Shown here: positions 1-8,528 of the stretch, piece after piece
How positions within the stretch are numbered: the first letter of the stretch is position 1
Layout: each line of letters begins with the position of its first letter
Assembly: GCF_000764495.1 (NCBI RefSeq)
Contig: NZ_JRLB01000008.1
Span: 1-52,683 of the forward strand
Direction of reading: 5' to 3'
Source of the DNA: Nitrincola sp. A-D6
Lineage (GTDB): Bacteria; Pseudomonadota; Gammaproteobacteria; Pseudomonadales; Balneatricaceae
Length of the DNA: 52,683 bases
Translations under genes and position numbers: made by a program
Notes under the pieces: model-generated
What the model saw: the letters and a program-made list of their open reading frames with translations, nothing else
Told to the model about the DNA's origin: nothing
The model's database searches: none

Positions 1-768
1 GCGCCAGGTGATCGTATTACGCTGGTATTGCCTGAAGCATCCGTCAGCATTGCCGGTATCGTACCGCGAATGAAGCGTTTTACAGTTGCCGGTATATTTT
101 CAGTTGGGGCTGAGCTGGATTCCAGTATGGCCTATATCCATATTGAAGATGCGGCCCGTGTGAAGCGCATGCCTGCAGGCAGTGTGGATGGGTTGCGGGT
201 TGCGTTTAACGATCTGTTTCAGGCGCCGTTTCTGGTTAGAGAGTTGGCATCGGAGCTGGCTCGACCCATGCAAGTGTCTGACTGGACGCGTACGCATGGC
301 AATCTGTTTCAGGCTATACAGATGGAAAAGCGCATGATCGGCTTATTACTGTTTTTGATCGTGTTTGTTGCGGCTTTCAATATTGTCTCTACGCTGGTTA
401 TGGTGGTAACAGATAAACGCGCTGATATTGCTATTTTGCGTACTATGGGAGCTACCCCGGCGATAATTATGCGTATATTTATGATACAGGGTGCCGTGAT
501 AGGTTTTATTGGTACGTCGCTAGGTTTGCTGCTGGGTGTGATATTGGCGCTGACGGTCAGTGATCTGGTGTCCGGCTTTGAACGCCTGATGGGCATAGAG
601 TTTTTGTCAGCTGAGGTCTATTTTATCAATTATCTGCCATCTCAGGTGCAAGTGAGTGACTTAATCTCTATTGTTACGATAGCCTTGTCGATCAGCTTCG
701 TTGCCACACTTTACCCGGCCTGGAAGGCCTCAAGAACACAGCCGGCCGAGGCATTGCGTTATGAATAA
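1..768 (+). CDS. LolC/LolE lipoprotein-releasing ABC permease, C-terminal part (5' truncated by window edge)
   Basis: Frame 1 is open from base 1 to the TAA at 766-768, so only the last 255 residues are seen and the start lies outside the window. The protein is the inner-membrane subunit of the Lol complex, which extracts outer-membrane lipoproteins and passes them to LolA. The visible part has the end of the periplasmic MacB-like domain, then an FtsX-like membrane domain with a hydrophobic segment near residues 113-135 and two more towards the C-terminus, ending in the usual PAEALRYE tail. It overlaps lolD by 8 bases (ATGAATAA), which implies translational coupling. LolC and LolE cannot be told apart from this fragment; a genome with one hybrid LolC/E is also possible. 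Confidence 0.93.
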   Translation, partial: APGDRITLVLPEASVSIAGIVPRMKRFTVAGIFSVGAELDSSMAYIHIEDAARVKRMPAGSVDGLRVAFNDLFQAPFLVRELASELARPMQVSDWTRTHGNLFQAIQMEKRMIGLLLFLIVFVAAFNIVSTLVMVVTDKRADIAILRTMGATPAIIMRIFMIQGAVIGFIGTSLGLLLGVILALTVSDLVSGFERLMGIEFLSAEVYFINYLPSQVQVSDLISIVTIALSISFVATLYPAWKASRTQPAEALRYE

Positions 769-1453
769 CACCAAGGTACTAAGCGCAACTCAGATCAGTC
801 GTCGCTACCAGGAAGCTGGTCAGACATTGGAGATTCTGAACCAACTTGACTTCAATGTTGAGAAAGGGCAGCGCCTGGCCATCGTTGGCAGCTCCGGCAG
901 TGGTAAAAGCACCTTGCTGAACATTTTGGGTGGTCTGGAAAAACCTGATACTGGTGATGTGACTTTGCTGGGAGACTCCCTTTACGCAGTGTCAGAAAAT
1001 CGGCGTTGTCGTATCCGTAATGAAAAGCTGGGGTTTGTGTATCAGTTTCACCATTTGCTGCATGAGTTTAGCGCGCTGGAAAATATTGCTATGCCCTTGT
1101 TGATCCGGGGAGAGTCTGTGACAGTTGCCAGTGATGCGGCATCATTACTGTTGCAACAGGTTGGGTTGAGTCACAGGGGTAGCCATAAGCCCGGTCAGCT
1201 CAGTGGTGGTGAGCGTCAGCGTGTCGCCATTGCCCGAGCACTGGTAACGCATCCCGCCTGTGTACTCATGGATGAACCCACTGGTAACCTGGACCGGCAT
1301 ACGGCAGAGGAGGTGCAGAGCTATCTGGATTACTTGAACCAGGCGCTGGGGATCGCGTTTGTAGTGGTGACTCATGACTTGAATTTGGCAGCGAGGATGG
1401 ATCAGGTGTTTGTACTGGAAGACGGGCGCTTGGTGCAGCAAGCGGGCTCTTAA
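761..1453 (+). CDS. lolD: LolD, ATP-binding subunit of the lipoprotein-releasing system
   Basis: This 230-residue ABC ATPase powers release of lipoproteins from the inner membrane with LolC/E. Walker A GSSGSGKST lies at residues 43-51, the signature LSGGERQ near 147-153 and Walker B VLMDEP at 168-173, followed by the H-loop in VVVTHD. The ATG at 761 is chosen because it overlaps the permease stop and gives the usual family length; an in-frame start 60 bases upstream would sit inside lolC/E. The stop overlaps the end of the convergent DUF2062 gene by 4 bases, with no room for a separate terminator. Confidence 0.96.
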   Translation: MNNTKVLSATQISRRYQEAGQTLEILNQLDFNVEKGQRLAIVGSSGSGKSTLLNILGGLEKPDTGDVTLLGDSLYAVSENRRCRIRNEKLGFVYQFHHLLHEFSALENIAMPLLIRGESVTVASDAASLLLQQVGLSHRGSHKPGQLSGGERQRVAIARALVTHPACVLMDEPTGNLDRHTAEEVQSYLDYLNQALGIAFVVVTHDLNLAARMDQVFVLEDGRLVQQAGS

Positions 1454-2001
1454 TCCGGGTTGTTCTGTTTGTCTTGCTGTTGACGTTTCAGGCGCTCCCG
1501 GCCTCGTTTGATCCAGGTGCGACGTACCTGGATAGTCCAGAGAATACGAATACTGATAAATCCGATAACGCCGGCAATCAACCCTGAGATCAAACAGCCC
1601 AACAATAAGGGGCGCCAGATATGCTTGAAATTATCGTAAAGCGTATCCAGGTGCCACACCATGGCATCTGCACTGTCGCCAACACCCAAGATTAATTGTC
1701 CGATACGATAGGAAAAATAGAGCATGGCTGGCATGGTGATTGGATTTGAAATCCAGACCAGAGTAACCGATATGGGTAGATTCGAACCAATGAATACGGC
1801 CAGTATCGCAGCGACAACCATTTGAAAAGGCATAGGAAGGAACGCACAAAAAATTCCGACCAGAAATGCCAACGAAACAGAACGGTGAGAAAGGTGCCAA
1901 AGTCCCGGGTTTTTGATATGTTCACCTAACCAGCTAAGCTGCGGGTGATTTTTCACCCAGTGAGGATCTGGCATATATTTTTTTAGAATTCTGCGGGGCA
2001 T
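1450..2001 (-). CDS. DUF2062 family inner-membrane protein
   Basis: The 183-residue product matches the DUF2062 pattern: a short basic N-terminus, a hydrophobic block near residues 42-75, the conserved ISNPITMPAMLYFSYRIG stretch near 85-102, another hydrophobic segment near 130-155, and a basic, glutamine-rich tail. The family is found next to lolD and comEC in many gammaproteobacteria, but its biochemical role is not established. The gene is convergent with lolD (4-base overlap) and divergent from comEC, with 75 bases between the two starts. Confidence 0.85.
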   Translation of the reverse strand: MPRRILKKYMPDPHWVKNHPQLSWLGEHIKNPGLWHLSHRSVSLAFLVGIFCAFLPMPFQMVVAAILAVFIGSNLPISVTLVWISNPITMPAMLYFSYRIGQLILGVGDSADAMVWHLDTLYDNFKHIWRPLLLGCLISGLIAGVIGFISIRILWTIQVRRTWIKRGRERLKRQQQDKQNNPD

Positions 2002-2076
2002 AATCAGCTAATCAAGGATTGGTTACCTGAGTATTATGCCGTGTTACACCAGTCAAACCAATAGCAAGGGTCAAGG

Positions 2077-4329
2077 ATGATCGCTTATCTTTCCGGTCTG
2101 TTGAGCGTAACTTTTCTGCCTCAGCTTTCGCTGGCCTGGCTGCTTCTTTTGCTTCTTCCTTTTTGCTGGGTTTATCGCCTGCGCCAGATACTTCTGTGTT
2201 TTCTTGCAGGTGTATTGGTAGCTGCTATGTATGGCGCCTGGCAGTTACACCATCGCCTTCCGGAAACCCTCGATCGCACTGATGCTCTGTGTCAGGGTGT
2301 TGTCGCGGGTTTACCTGAATTTACTGATCGGCGAACGCGTTTTATTTTATCAGTGAAGGCTTGTGACAATGCCGCCCCGGCAATACAGCAACTACGTCGC
2401 ATTCGAGTGAATCAATATCATCAGCACAATGACCTTGCTGGCTCAATAGCTGCCGGCGATAAGCTAACGCTTTTACTTAGGTTACGCACACCACATTTTC
2501 TGCAAAACCCGGATGCCTTTGATCTGGAGTTGCATTTTCTGCGTTCTGGCTGGGATGCCAGTGCGACTTTGCTGGAGATTAAAGAGCATCAATCGAAAGC
2601 GTTGCGTTTGCAGTCAATCCGAGGGCATTTTCGTGACTACCTTTGGCGTAATTTTGCAGGTACACAAGCTGCCTGGTTATTACCTGCCATTACACTGGGT
2701 GATCGTTCATCCATGACGGATGCGCATTGGCAGGTGCTGCAGCGAACTGGTACAGCACATCTGCTCGTGGTGAGTGGGTTGCATATTGCGGTGATAACGG
2801 GTGTTGGATTATTGCTAGGACGCCTGTTAACCAGTCTGTTGTTGCTGGCAGGGATACGTCACAGATACGCGCGTGCTTTACCATTAATATTGGCCTTTGT
2901 ATTTGCTACGGGTTATGCCGTTATAGCTGGATTTAATTTGCCGGTTCAACGCGCCTGGTTGATGGTCTGCGTGTTTCTGGCAGGAGAGTGGCGATTGCTA
3001 CAGTTTTCCGGTTGGATGCGTTGGCGTATTGCGCTTATAGTGGTTCTAACTCTGCAGCCTCTGGCGATTATACAGCCAGGTGCATGGATGTCCTTTGCAG
3101 CGGTCGCACTATTGCTGTTCCTGTCAGACTGTTATCAAACCAGACATAAGCGATGGTTGGGGCAGTTATTCAGGGCGCAGTGGGTCATTTTCATTGGCAT
3201 GATTCCGGTTATGGCAGTGGTGTTTCAACAATTTGGTCCTGTGGCCCCTCTCATTAATCTGCTGGCAGTTCCGGTTTTTTCTTTGTTCATCATGTTATTG
3301 CCAGTTTTCTTGTTAGGGATGATGTTTGACTGGGGCTGGGTTGCCGGGGTGCTGGTTTTATTTCTGGATGGGTTTTGGCAGTTTCTGGAACAATTAGCCT
3401 GGATGCCAGGGGGGCATCATAGCATCGCCAGCCCTTCAACAACTGTATTGCTATTGCTGGTGCCTTTGCTAAGTGCCTTGTTGGCTCCGGTACCCTGGCG
3501 ATGGAAGTGGATAGCCTTGCTGTTATGTGTGCCGCTGATCTGGCCTGCGTTGCAGAAGCCATCAAGGGGTGAGTTTCGTGCTCTGGTATTTGATGCCGGA
3601 CAGGGGCTTGCTGTTCTGGTTGAAACGCATAACCATCTACTCATGTATGATACAGGTCCGGGTTATTTTGGTGGCGGCAGTGCCTGGCCTTATGCCATAG
3701 AACCCTGGTTCAAAGCGCGTAACTATGATGCTTTGGATCATCTGGTGATCAGCCATAATGACCTTGATCATGCCGGTGGCTTAGTTGCTTTGAATGCCAG
3801 TCTGGTAGTAGGACGACAGGAGTCAGGAAGCTTACAGCTGCAGGCGCGCGGTTTTGAATCATGTCATCTGCAGCAGGTCTGGGAATATGATGGAGTCAGC
3901 TTTCGCTATTTGACAGATGGGCCTTCAGGTACAGCCGGTGAGAATGATCGCTCGTGTGTGCTTGAAGTACGTAGTGCAGATTGTACATTGCTTCTGCCCG
4001 GTGATATCCGTGTAGCAACCGAGTATGACCTGATGCGTAGCAATCGTCTCAGACCGGTTACCTGGCTGGTTGCTGCGCATCATGGCAGTAACACCTCTTC
4101 CAGCGGCGTTTTCATAGACCGGCTGCAACCAGAGGCCGTAATATATACAGCCGGTTTTAATAATCGTTATGCCCATCCAGCCACAGAAGTGGTTGAGCGG
4201 TTTGCTCTACGCGGCGTTCAGGCATACGACACAGCCGTGATGGGGGCCATTACACTCAGTGCTGAAATCGGCCAGTGCCTGGAGTCAGCACAAAGGCAAC
4301 GAAAAAGACGTTATTGGACAAGCGGTTGA
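2077..4329 (+). CDS. comEC: ComEC/Rec2 family DNA uptake channel
   Basis: The 750-residue protein has the three-part ComEC layout: an N-terminal DUF4131 region with several membrane segments, a central competence domain of many membrane helices (about residues 200-490), and a C-terminal metallo-beta-lactamase-like domain. In the last domain SHNDLDHAGG (residues 559-568) and AAHHGS (666-671) are the metal-site motifs. ComEC forms the inner-membrane channel for single-stranded DNA in natural transformation. The length matches proteobacterial ComEC and the frame is uninterrupted. The ATG at 2077 follows a CAAGG ribosome site. Whether this organism is transformable cannot be judged here. Confidence 0.94.
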   Translation: MIAYLSGLLSVTFLPQLSLAWLLLLLLPFCWVYRLRQILLCFLAGVLVAAMYGAWQLHHRLPETLDRTDALCQGVVAGLPEFTDRRTRFILSVKACDNAAPAIQQLRRIRVNQYHQHNDLAGSIAAGDKLTLLLRLRTPHFLQNPDAFDLELHFLRSGWDASATLLEIKEHQSKALRLQSIRGHFRDYLWRNFAGTQAAWLLPAITLGDRSSMTDAHWQVLQRTGTAHLLVVSGLHIAVITGVGLLLGRLLTSLLLLAGIRHRYARALPLILAFVFATGYAVIAGFNLPVQRAWLMVCVFLAGEWRLLQFSGWMRWRIALIVVLTLQPLAIIQPGAWMSFAAVALLLFLSDCYQTRHKRWLGQLFRAQWVIFIGMIPVMAVVFQQFGPVAPLINLLAVPVFSLFIMLLPVFLLGMMFDWGWVAGVLVLFLDGFWQFLEQLAWMPGGHHSIASPSTTVLLLLVPLLSALLAPVPWRWKWIALLLCVPLIWPALQKPSRGEFRALVFDAGQGLAVLVETHNHLLMYDTGPGYFGGGSAWPYAIEPWFKARNYDALDHLVISHNDLDHAGGLVALNASLVVGRQESGSLQLQARGFESCHLQQVWEYDGVSFRYLTDGPSGTAGENDRSCVLEVRSADCTLLLPGDIRVATEYDLMRSNRLRPVTWLVAAHHGSNTSSSGVFIDRLQPEAVIYTAGFNNRYAHPATEVVERFALRGVQAYDTAVMGAITLSAEIGQCLESAQRQRKRRYWTSG

Positions 4330-4388
4330 CCTGATGTTTTTGTTTGTTTCATGGTAGAGTTAACAGGTGATATAGGGAGGCTTGCAGA

Positions 4389-5006
4389 GTGTTTGAACTG
4401 ATTAAATCGGGTGGTTGGCTTATGTTGCCGATCATCGCTTGTTCTATTGCTGCTATGGCGATCTGCTTTGAGCGCCTATGGTTTTTGAAAACAACGCGAG
4501 TGATTCCTCAGGGGCTGCTGGCTGAAGTCTGGGAGTTGATCCGCAGTGGTGAAATGACGCCTGAGCGTTTGCGCTCAATCTCAGAGGGCAGTCCGCTGGG
4601 AAGTGTGATCGTTGCAGGTGTGCGTAATGCACGCTATGGTCGCGAGATTATGAAAGACAGTATCGAGGAAGCGGCCAGCCATGTTATTCATGAGCTGGAG
4701 CGGTATTTGAACCCGCTCGGGACCATCGCGGTCATTACACCCTTGCTGGGACTGTTGGGCACTGTTATCGGTATGATCAAGGTCTTTACTGCTATCATGA
4801 TTCAGGGAACAGGGAATGCCAATGTATTGGCTGGCGGTATTTCGGAAGCGCTGATTACGACGGCGGCCGGGTTGTCCATTGCTATACCCGCGCTGGTTAT
4901 GCACCGCTATTTTCAACGCCGCATTGATACCCTGGTACTTACTATGGAACAGGAAGCTGTGAAGCTGGTTGAGGTGTTGCATGGCGAACGTGATGACAGT
5001 CTGTGA
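4389..5006 (+). CDS. exbB: ExbB/TolQ/MotA-family proton channel protein
   Basis: This 205-residue protein has three membrane segments (about residues 10-30, 105-130 and 150-175) and the conserved TPLLGLLGTVIGMIKVF region. It forms the proton-conducting core that, with ExbD, energises TonB-dependent outer-membrane transport. The start is GTG at 4389, supported by a strong AGGGAGG site at 4374-4380; no in-frame ATG fits better. It lies 60 bases after comEC and 15 bases before exbD. No tonB gene is adjacent. This comEC-lpxK position is common for a second ExbBD/TolQR-like pair, so the partner may not be TonB. The pair could power the TonB-dependent receptors encoded later in the window. Confidence 0.9.
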   Translation: MFELIKSGGWLMLPIIACSIAAMAICFERLWFLKTTRVIPQGLLAEVWELIRSGEMTPERLRSISEGSPLGSVIVAGVRNARYGREIMKDSIEEAASHVIHELERYLNPLGTIAVITPLLGLLGTVIGMIKVFTAIMIQGTGNANVLAGGISEALITTAAGLSIAIPALVMHRYFQRRIDTLVLTMEQEAVKLVEVLHGERDDSL

Positions 5007-5021
5007 CAGCAGGAGCGTCCG

Positions 5022-5480
5022 GTGAAATTTTCTCGTCAACGACAAGAAGACCTCAGTATTAATCTGACGCCATTGATTGATGTGGTGTTCCTATTGCTGA
5101 TTTTCTTTATGGTAACCACGACCTTTACACGTGAAACCCAGTTGGAAGTGAGTCTGCCTGAGGCCGCTTCGGCGCAGACTGTCGCGCAGGAGCAGGAACG
5201 CATCGATGTGGTTATTAACGCTGAAGGGCTATATTCCGTCAATGGACAAGCGCTGGTAAATGCGCAGATACAAACGCTTCGCCAGGCTATCGCGGAGCAG
5301 ATCGAGGTCGGAGAGCGGCGCAGTATTCCCTTTGTTATCACAGCGGATGCTCAAACACCGCATCAGGCGGTGGTGTCGGCTATGGATGTTGCCGGCCAGT
5401 TAGGTTTTTCTCAGCTGCGCATCACAACACAGGACAGTGCAGAGCCATCATCCTTGGCTACTGATGACCCGGACCGATGA
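5022..5480 (+). CDS. exbD: ExbD/TolR-family biopolymer transport protein
   Basis: The 152-residue protein has one N-terminal membrane segment (residues 18-35) carrying the essential aspartate D20 in TPLIDVVFLLLIFFM, followed by a periplasmic domain. It pairs with the upstream ExbB protein to use the proton gradient. The start is GTG at 5022 with a CAGGAGCG ribosome site. Its stop overlaps the start of lpxK by 4 bases (ATGA), which places it in one operon with the lipid A gene. Confidence 0.92.
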   Translation: MKFSRQRQEDLSINLTPLIDVVFLLLIFFMVTTTFTRETQLEVSLPEAASAQTVAQEQERIDVVINAEGLYSVNGQALVNAQIQTLRQAIAEQIEVGERRSIPFVITADAQTPHQAVVSAMDVAGQLGFSQLRITTQDSAEPSSLATDDPDR

Positions 5481-6499
5481 AATCCATTCTGGAGCACGCC
5501 TGGTATAGGCAGGCAGCCTGGTTAAAATTATTACGGCCCTTGTCAGCTGCTTTTACTTTTCTGGCTCGGCGGCGGCGTGACGATTTTCGTAAAAATGAGC
5601 GGAGTTGGGTTGCGTCTGTACCTGTACTGGTAGTTGGCAATATTAATATTGGTGGAACCGGGAAGACACCGGTTGTTTTGGCACTGATTGAACTGTTGAA
5701 ATCCCAGGGCTATAAACCGGGGGTGGTTAGTCGTGGTTATGGCGCTAATCCACCTTGCTTTCCCTGGTTGGTCGAACCTCAGCAGAGCGCTCATCAGGCG
5801 GGTGATGAGCCGTTATTGATTGCAACACGAGGACAGGTGCCTGTAGTTATTGATCCTGATCGTCCAGCTGCTGTGCGTCATCTGCTATCACACTATGATT
5901 GTGATCTGGTTATCAGTGATGATGGGCTACAGCATTATGCACTGGCACGCGATATTGAAATTGCGGTTATTGATGGTGTGCGCGGTCTGGGTAACGGACG
6001 CTGTTTACCGGAGGGAGCGTTGCGCGAGCCACCTGAGCGTCTGTCTGAAGTGGATTTTATCCTTCAGAATGGAGAGGGTGCCGGGTTGCAGCATGCGCAT
6101 GCTCAGGTATTTCAACTGGCTGCGACGGCTTTTTTGAATTTGCACACCCAGGAAATGCAGCCGGTTGATCTATGGGTATCAGCGCATGGTTTAGCGCCTG
6201 TCACGGCGGTTGCAGGTATTGGCAATCCCGGACGTTTTTTTGCAACCTTGGAAGCATTGGGCTTACAGGTTGTGGAGCATCCTTTTGCAGATCATCACCC
6301 CTTTGTTGAAGAAGATTTACGCCAGGCGGATGGCACTTTAGTCATCATGACCGAAAAAGATGCGGTAAAATGCCGTCAGTTCAATTGTCCCGGTTGTTGG
6401 GTGCTGCAGGTCAGCGCCATTTTGCCGGATAGCTTTAAACAGTCACTACTGCAGCGTCTTGCAGTCGTCCAAGATGAAAAAGGTAATCTGTATGGATAA
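5477..6499 (+). CDS. lpxK: Tetraacyldisaccharide 4'-kinase
   Basis: LpxK phosphorylates the 4' position of the lipid A disaccharide at the inner membrane. The 340-residue length is typical. The P-loop [11 protein letters not shown] lies at residues 54-64 after an N-terminal membrane-associating helix, and the conserved [14 protein letters not shown] block follows near residue 150. The ATG at 5477 overlaps the exbD stop. The gene order lpxK, Trm112 protein, kdsB matches the conserved gammaproteobacterial arrangement (lpxK-ycaR-kdsB in E. coli). Confidence 0.95.
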   Translation: MKSILEHAWYRQAAWLKLLRPLSAAFTFLARRRRDDFRKNERSWVASVPVLVVGNINIGGTGKTPVVLALIELLKSQGYKPGVVSRGYGANPPCFPWLVEPQQSAHQAGDEPLLIATRGQVPVVIDPDRPAAVRHLLSHYDCDLVISDDGLQHYALARDIEIAVIDGVRGLGNGRCLPEGALREPPERLSEVDFILQNGEGAGLQHAHAQVFQLAATAFLNLHTQEMQPVDLWVSAHGLAPVTAVAGIGNPGRFFATLEALGLQVVEHPFADHHPFVEEDLRQADGTLVIMTEKDAVKCRQFNCPGCWVLQVSAILPDSFKQSLLQRLAVVQDEKGNLYG

Positions 6500-6680
6500 G
6501 AAATTACTGGATATACTGGTTTGCCCGGTATCCAAAGCACCACTTGAGTATAACAAGGATTCAAATGAGCTGATCTGTCGCGCCAGTGGTCTGGCTTATC
6601 CGATTCGTGATGATATCCCGGTATTGCTGGAAACTGAGGCGCGAACGCTGACAACAGAAGAGCGGCTGAAAGAGAAATAA
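6492..6680 (+). CDS. Trm112/YcaR-family small protein
   Basis: This 62-residue protein begins [20 protein letters not shown] and continues with [14 protein letters not shown], the Trm112 signature. It overlaps the lpxK stop by 8 bases, so the ATG at 6492 is preferred to a longer form starting inside lpxK. Bacterial members are small zinc-ribbon-like proteins of uncertain role. Only one cysteine of each expected metal-binding pair is present (C11 and C35), as in other proteobacterial YcaR proteins. The neighbours point to co-expression with lipid A and Kdo synthesis. Confidence 0.9.
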   Translation: MDKKLLDILVCPVSKAPLEYNKDSNELICRASGLAYPIRDDIPVLLETEARTLTTEERLKEK

Positions 6681-6684
6681 AACC

Positions 6685-7458
6685 ATGGGATTTTCTGTAG
6701 TGATACCGGCGCGATATGCGTCCAGCCGTTTTCCTGGTAAACCCCTTGCTGATTTACTGGGTAAGCCTATGCTTCAGCATGTTTATGAACGTGCCTGTGA
6801 AAGTGAGGCGTTGCGGGTCATCATTGCAACGGATGATCAGCGTATAGCCAATGCAGCAAAGCAGTTTGGTGCAGAGGTCTGCATGACCTCGTCTGAACAT
6901 CCATCAGGTACCGACCGATTGCAGGAGGTGGTGCAGCTGCTGGGCTTTTATGCAGATGATATCGTGGTGAATGTTCAAGGTGATGAGCCGTTGATACCGC
7001 CACGTATTATTAATCAGGTGGCACATAATTTAATGGCAGTACCTGAAGCAGGTATCGCTACGCTGTCAGAGCCGATTGAGTCGATAGAGGCATTACTCAA
7101 CCCCAATGTCGTCAAGGTAATTAATGACCGTCAGGGGATGGCATTGTATTTTAGCCGTGCCACGCTACCCTGGCCGCGCAATGCCTTTCAGTCAGGAGAT
7201 CAGTCGGTGATGCCGCAAGGTTTTTCCTGGCAGCGCCACATTGGCCTATATGCTTATAGAGTGCGCATGCTAAATGATTTTGTGACCTGGCCACCAGCCG
7301 CCTTGGAAGAAACTGAGTGTCTTGAACAGTTGCGCGCTCTCTGGAATGGTGTGCGGATCCATGTAGCCCCCGCTGATGAGGCACCACCTACAGGTGTAGA
7401 TACACCGGAAGATCTGGAGCGGGTCCGTGAATGGTTGGTACAACAGGCCAGTCGCTGA
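6685..7458 (+). CDS. kdsB: CMP-Kdo synthetase (3-deoxy-manno-octulosonate cytidylyltransferase)
   Basis: KdsB activates Kdo with CTP before its transfer to lipid A. The 257-residue frame starts [17 protein letters not shown], the nucleotide-binding motif with conserved arginine and lysine, and has the metal-site segment [10 protein letters not shown] near residue 95. It starts 4 bases after the Trm112 gene. Its TGA stop shares a base with the murB ATG (TGATG), so translation is probably coupled. Confidence 0.96.
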   Translation: MGFSVVIPARYASSRFPGKPLADLLGKPMLQHVYERACESEALRVIIATDDQRIANAAKQFGAEVCMTSSEHPSGTDRLQEVVQLLGFYADDIVVNVQGDEPLIPPRIINQVAHNLMAVPEAGIATLSEPIESIEALLNPNVVKVINDRQGMALYFSRATLPWPRNAFQSGDQSVMPQGFSWQRHIGLYAYRVRMLNDFVTWPPAALEETECLEQLRALWNGVRIHVAPADEAPPTGVDTPEDLERVREWLVQQASR

Positions 7459-8483
7459 TGCTTGAGGTGCAGAAGCAGGTATCGTTGCAGGCACTGAACA
7501 GTTTTGGTTTCAGTAGTATTGCTGACAGCTATACTGAAATTACTGAGCCGTCACAATTACCCTTGCTAATAGACTACTGTCAGGCGCATAAGTTGCCCTG
7601 GTTGCTGCTAGGTGGCGGTAGTAACCTGGTGTTGTCTGCACATGTGCCCGGTGTGGTTGCGCTAATCAAACTTCAGGGTGTTGATATTACTTCACTGGAG
7701 CCGCCGTATGTTCGTGTGCGCGTTGCCGCAGGGGAGCCCTGGCATGAGACGGTGTCCTGGCTGTTGAGTCAGGGTTATTATGGTCTGGAAAACTTAGCAC
7801 TGATACCTGGTGCGGTTGGCGCAGCACCTGTGCAGAATATTGGTGCCTATGGTGTTGAGTTGAAAGACCGTGTCACAGGGGTTGATGTATATGACACCTT
7901 ACAAGGACAGTTTACACGACTGAGTTCAGCTGAATGTCAGTTCAACTACCGTGACAGCCTGTTCAAGTCCGTTGAGCCGGGGCGCTACATTATTACAGCG
8001 GTTGAATTTGAATTATTTACTAATCCTGATCACCTGGTATTGAATTATCAGGCGCTGCAGAAAACCTGTGAAGTGTTGGCAGGTTCTCAGGTTATAACAC
8101 CAAGGCATGTATTTGACGCGGTCTGTCAATTGCGTCGGAATAAATTACCCGATCCGGCAATGCTGGGTAATGCTGGAAGTTTTTTTAAAAATCCATGGGT
8201 GAGTCAGGCTAAATACCAGATACTCCGGCAGAATTTTACCGATCTGGTCGCTTATCCTGATGCTGGTGGCTACAAATTGGCAGCCGGTTGGCTGATTGAA
8301 GCCTGTGGCTGGAAGGGTAAGCATTACGAGAAAGTGGGGGTTTATGCCAAGCAATCTCTTGTACTGGTCAATTATGGTGGTGGTGACCGGGAGCAAATTG
8401 AAAGTCTGGCTACGCAGATTAGCGATTCAGTTCATGCTGTTTTTGGAATCTGGTTGGAGCCTGAGCCGCGTTACTATCCTTGA
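7458..8483 (+). CDS. murB: UDP-N-acetylenolpyruvoylglucosamine reductase
   Basis: MurB is the FAD-dependent reductase that forms UDP-N-acetylmuramic acid for peptidoglycan. The 341-residue protein has the FAD-binding GGGSNLVLS near residues 52-60, the GLENLALIPGAVGAAPVQNIGAYG block (shown in part) near 112-135, YRDSLFKSV, and GNAGSFFKNP with the catalytic serine at S241. The length fits the type I (E. coli-like) enzyme. The ATG at 7458 overlaps the kdsB stop; an upstream in-frame ATG at 7431 lies inside kdsB and is less likely. Confidence 0.95.
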   Translation: MLEVQKQVSLQALNSFGFSSIADSYTEITEPSQLPLLIDYCQAHKLPWLLLGGGSNLVLSAHVPGVVALIKLQGVDITSLEPPYVRVRVAAGEPWHETVSWLLSQGYYGLENLALIPGAVGAAPVQNIGAYGVELKDRVTGVDVYDTLQGQFTRLSSAECQFNYRDSLFKSVEPGRYIITAVEFELFTNPDHLVLNYQALQKTCEVLAGSQVITPRHVFDAVCQLRRNKLPDPAMLGNAGSFFKNPWVSQAKYQILRQNFTDLVAYPDAGGYKLAAGWLIEACGWKGKHYEKVGVYAKQSLVLVNYGGGDREQIESLATQISDSVHAVFGIWLEPEPRYYP

Positions 8484-8500
8484 TTCAGAGCACCAATAGA

Positions 8501-8523
8501 AAGGGCGGGGTAAACCCGCCCTT
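8501..8523. terminator. Hairpin between convergent murB and rne, probably two-way
   Basis: A perfect 9-base stem AAGGGCGGG / CCCGCCCTT encloses the loop GTAAA. It sits 18 bases after the murB stop and 6 bases after the rne stop on the other strand. On the minus strand the stem is followed by the T-rich TTTCTATTGG; the plus-strand tail is poor in T. It most likely ends rne transcription and may help end murB. Confidence 0.75.
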
Positions 8524-8528
8524 GGCTA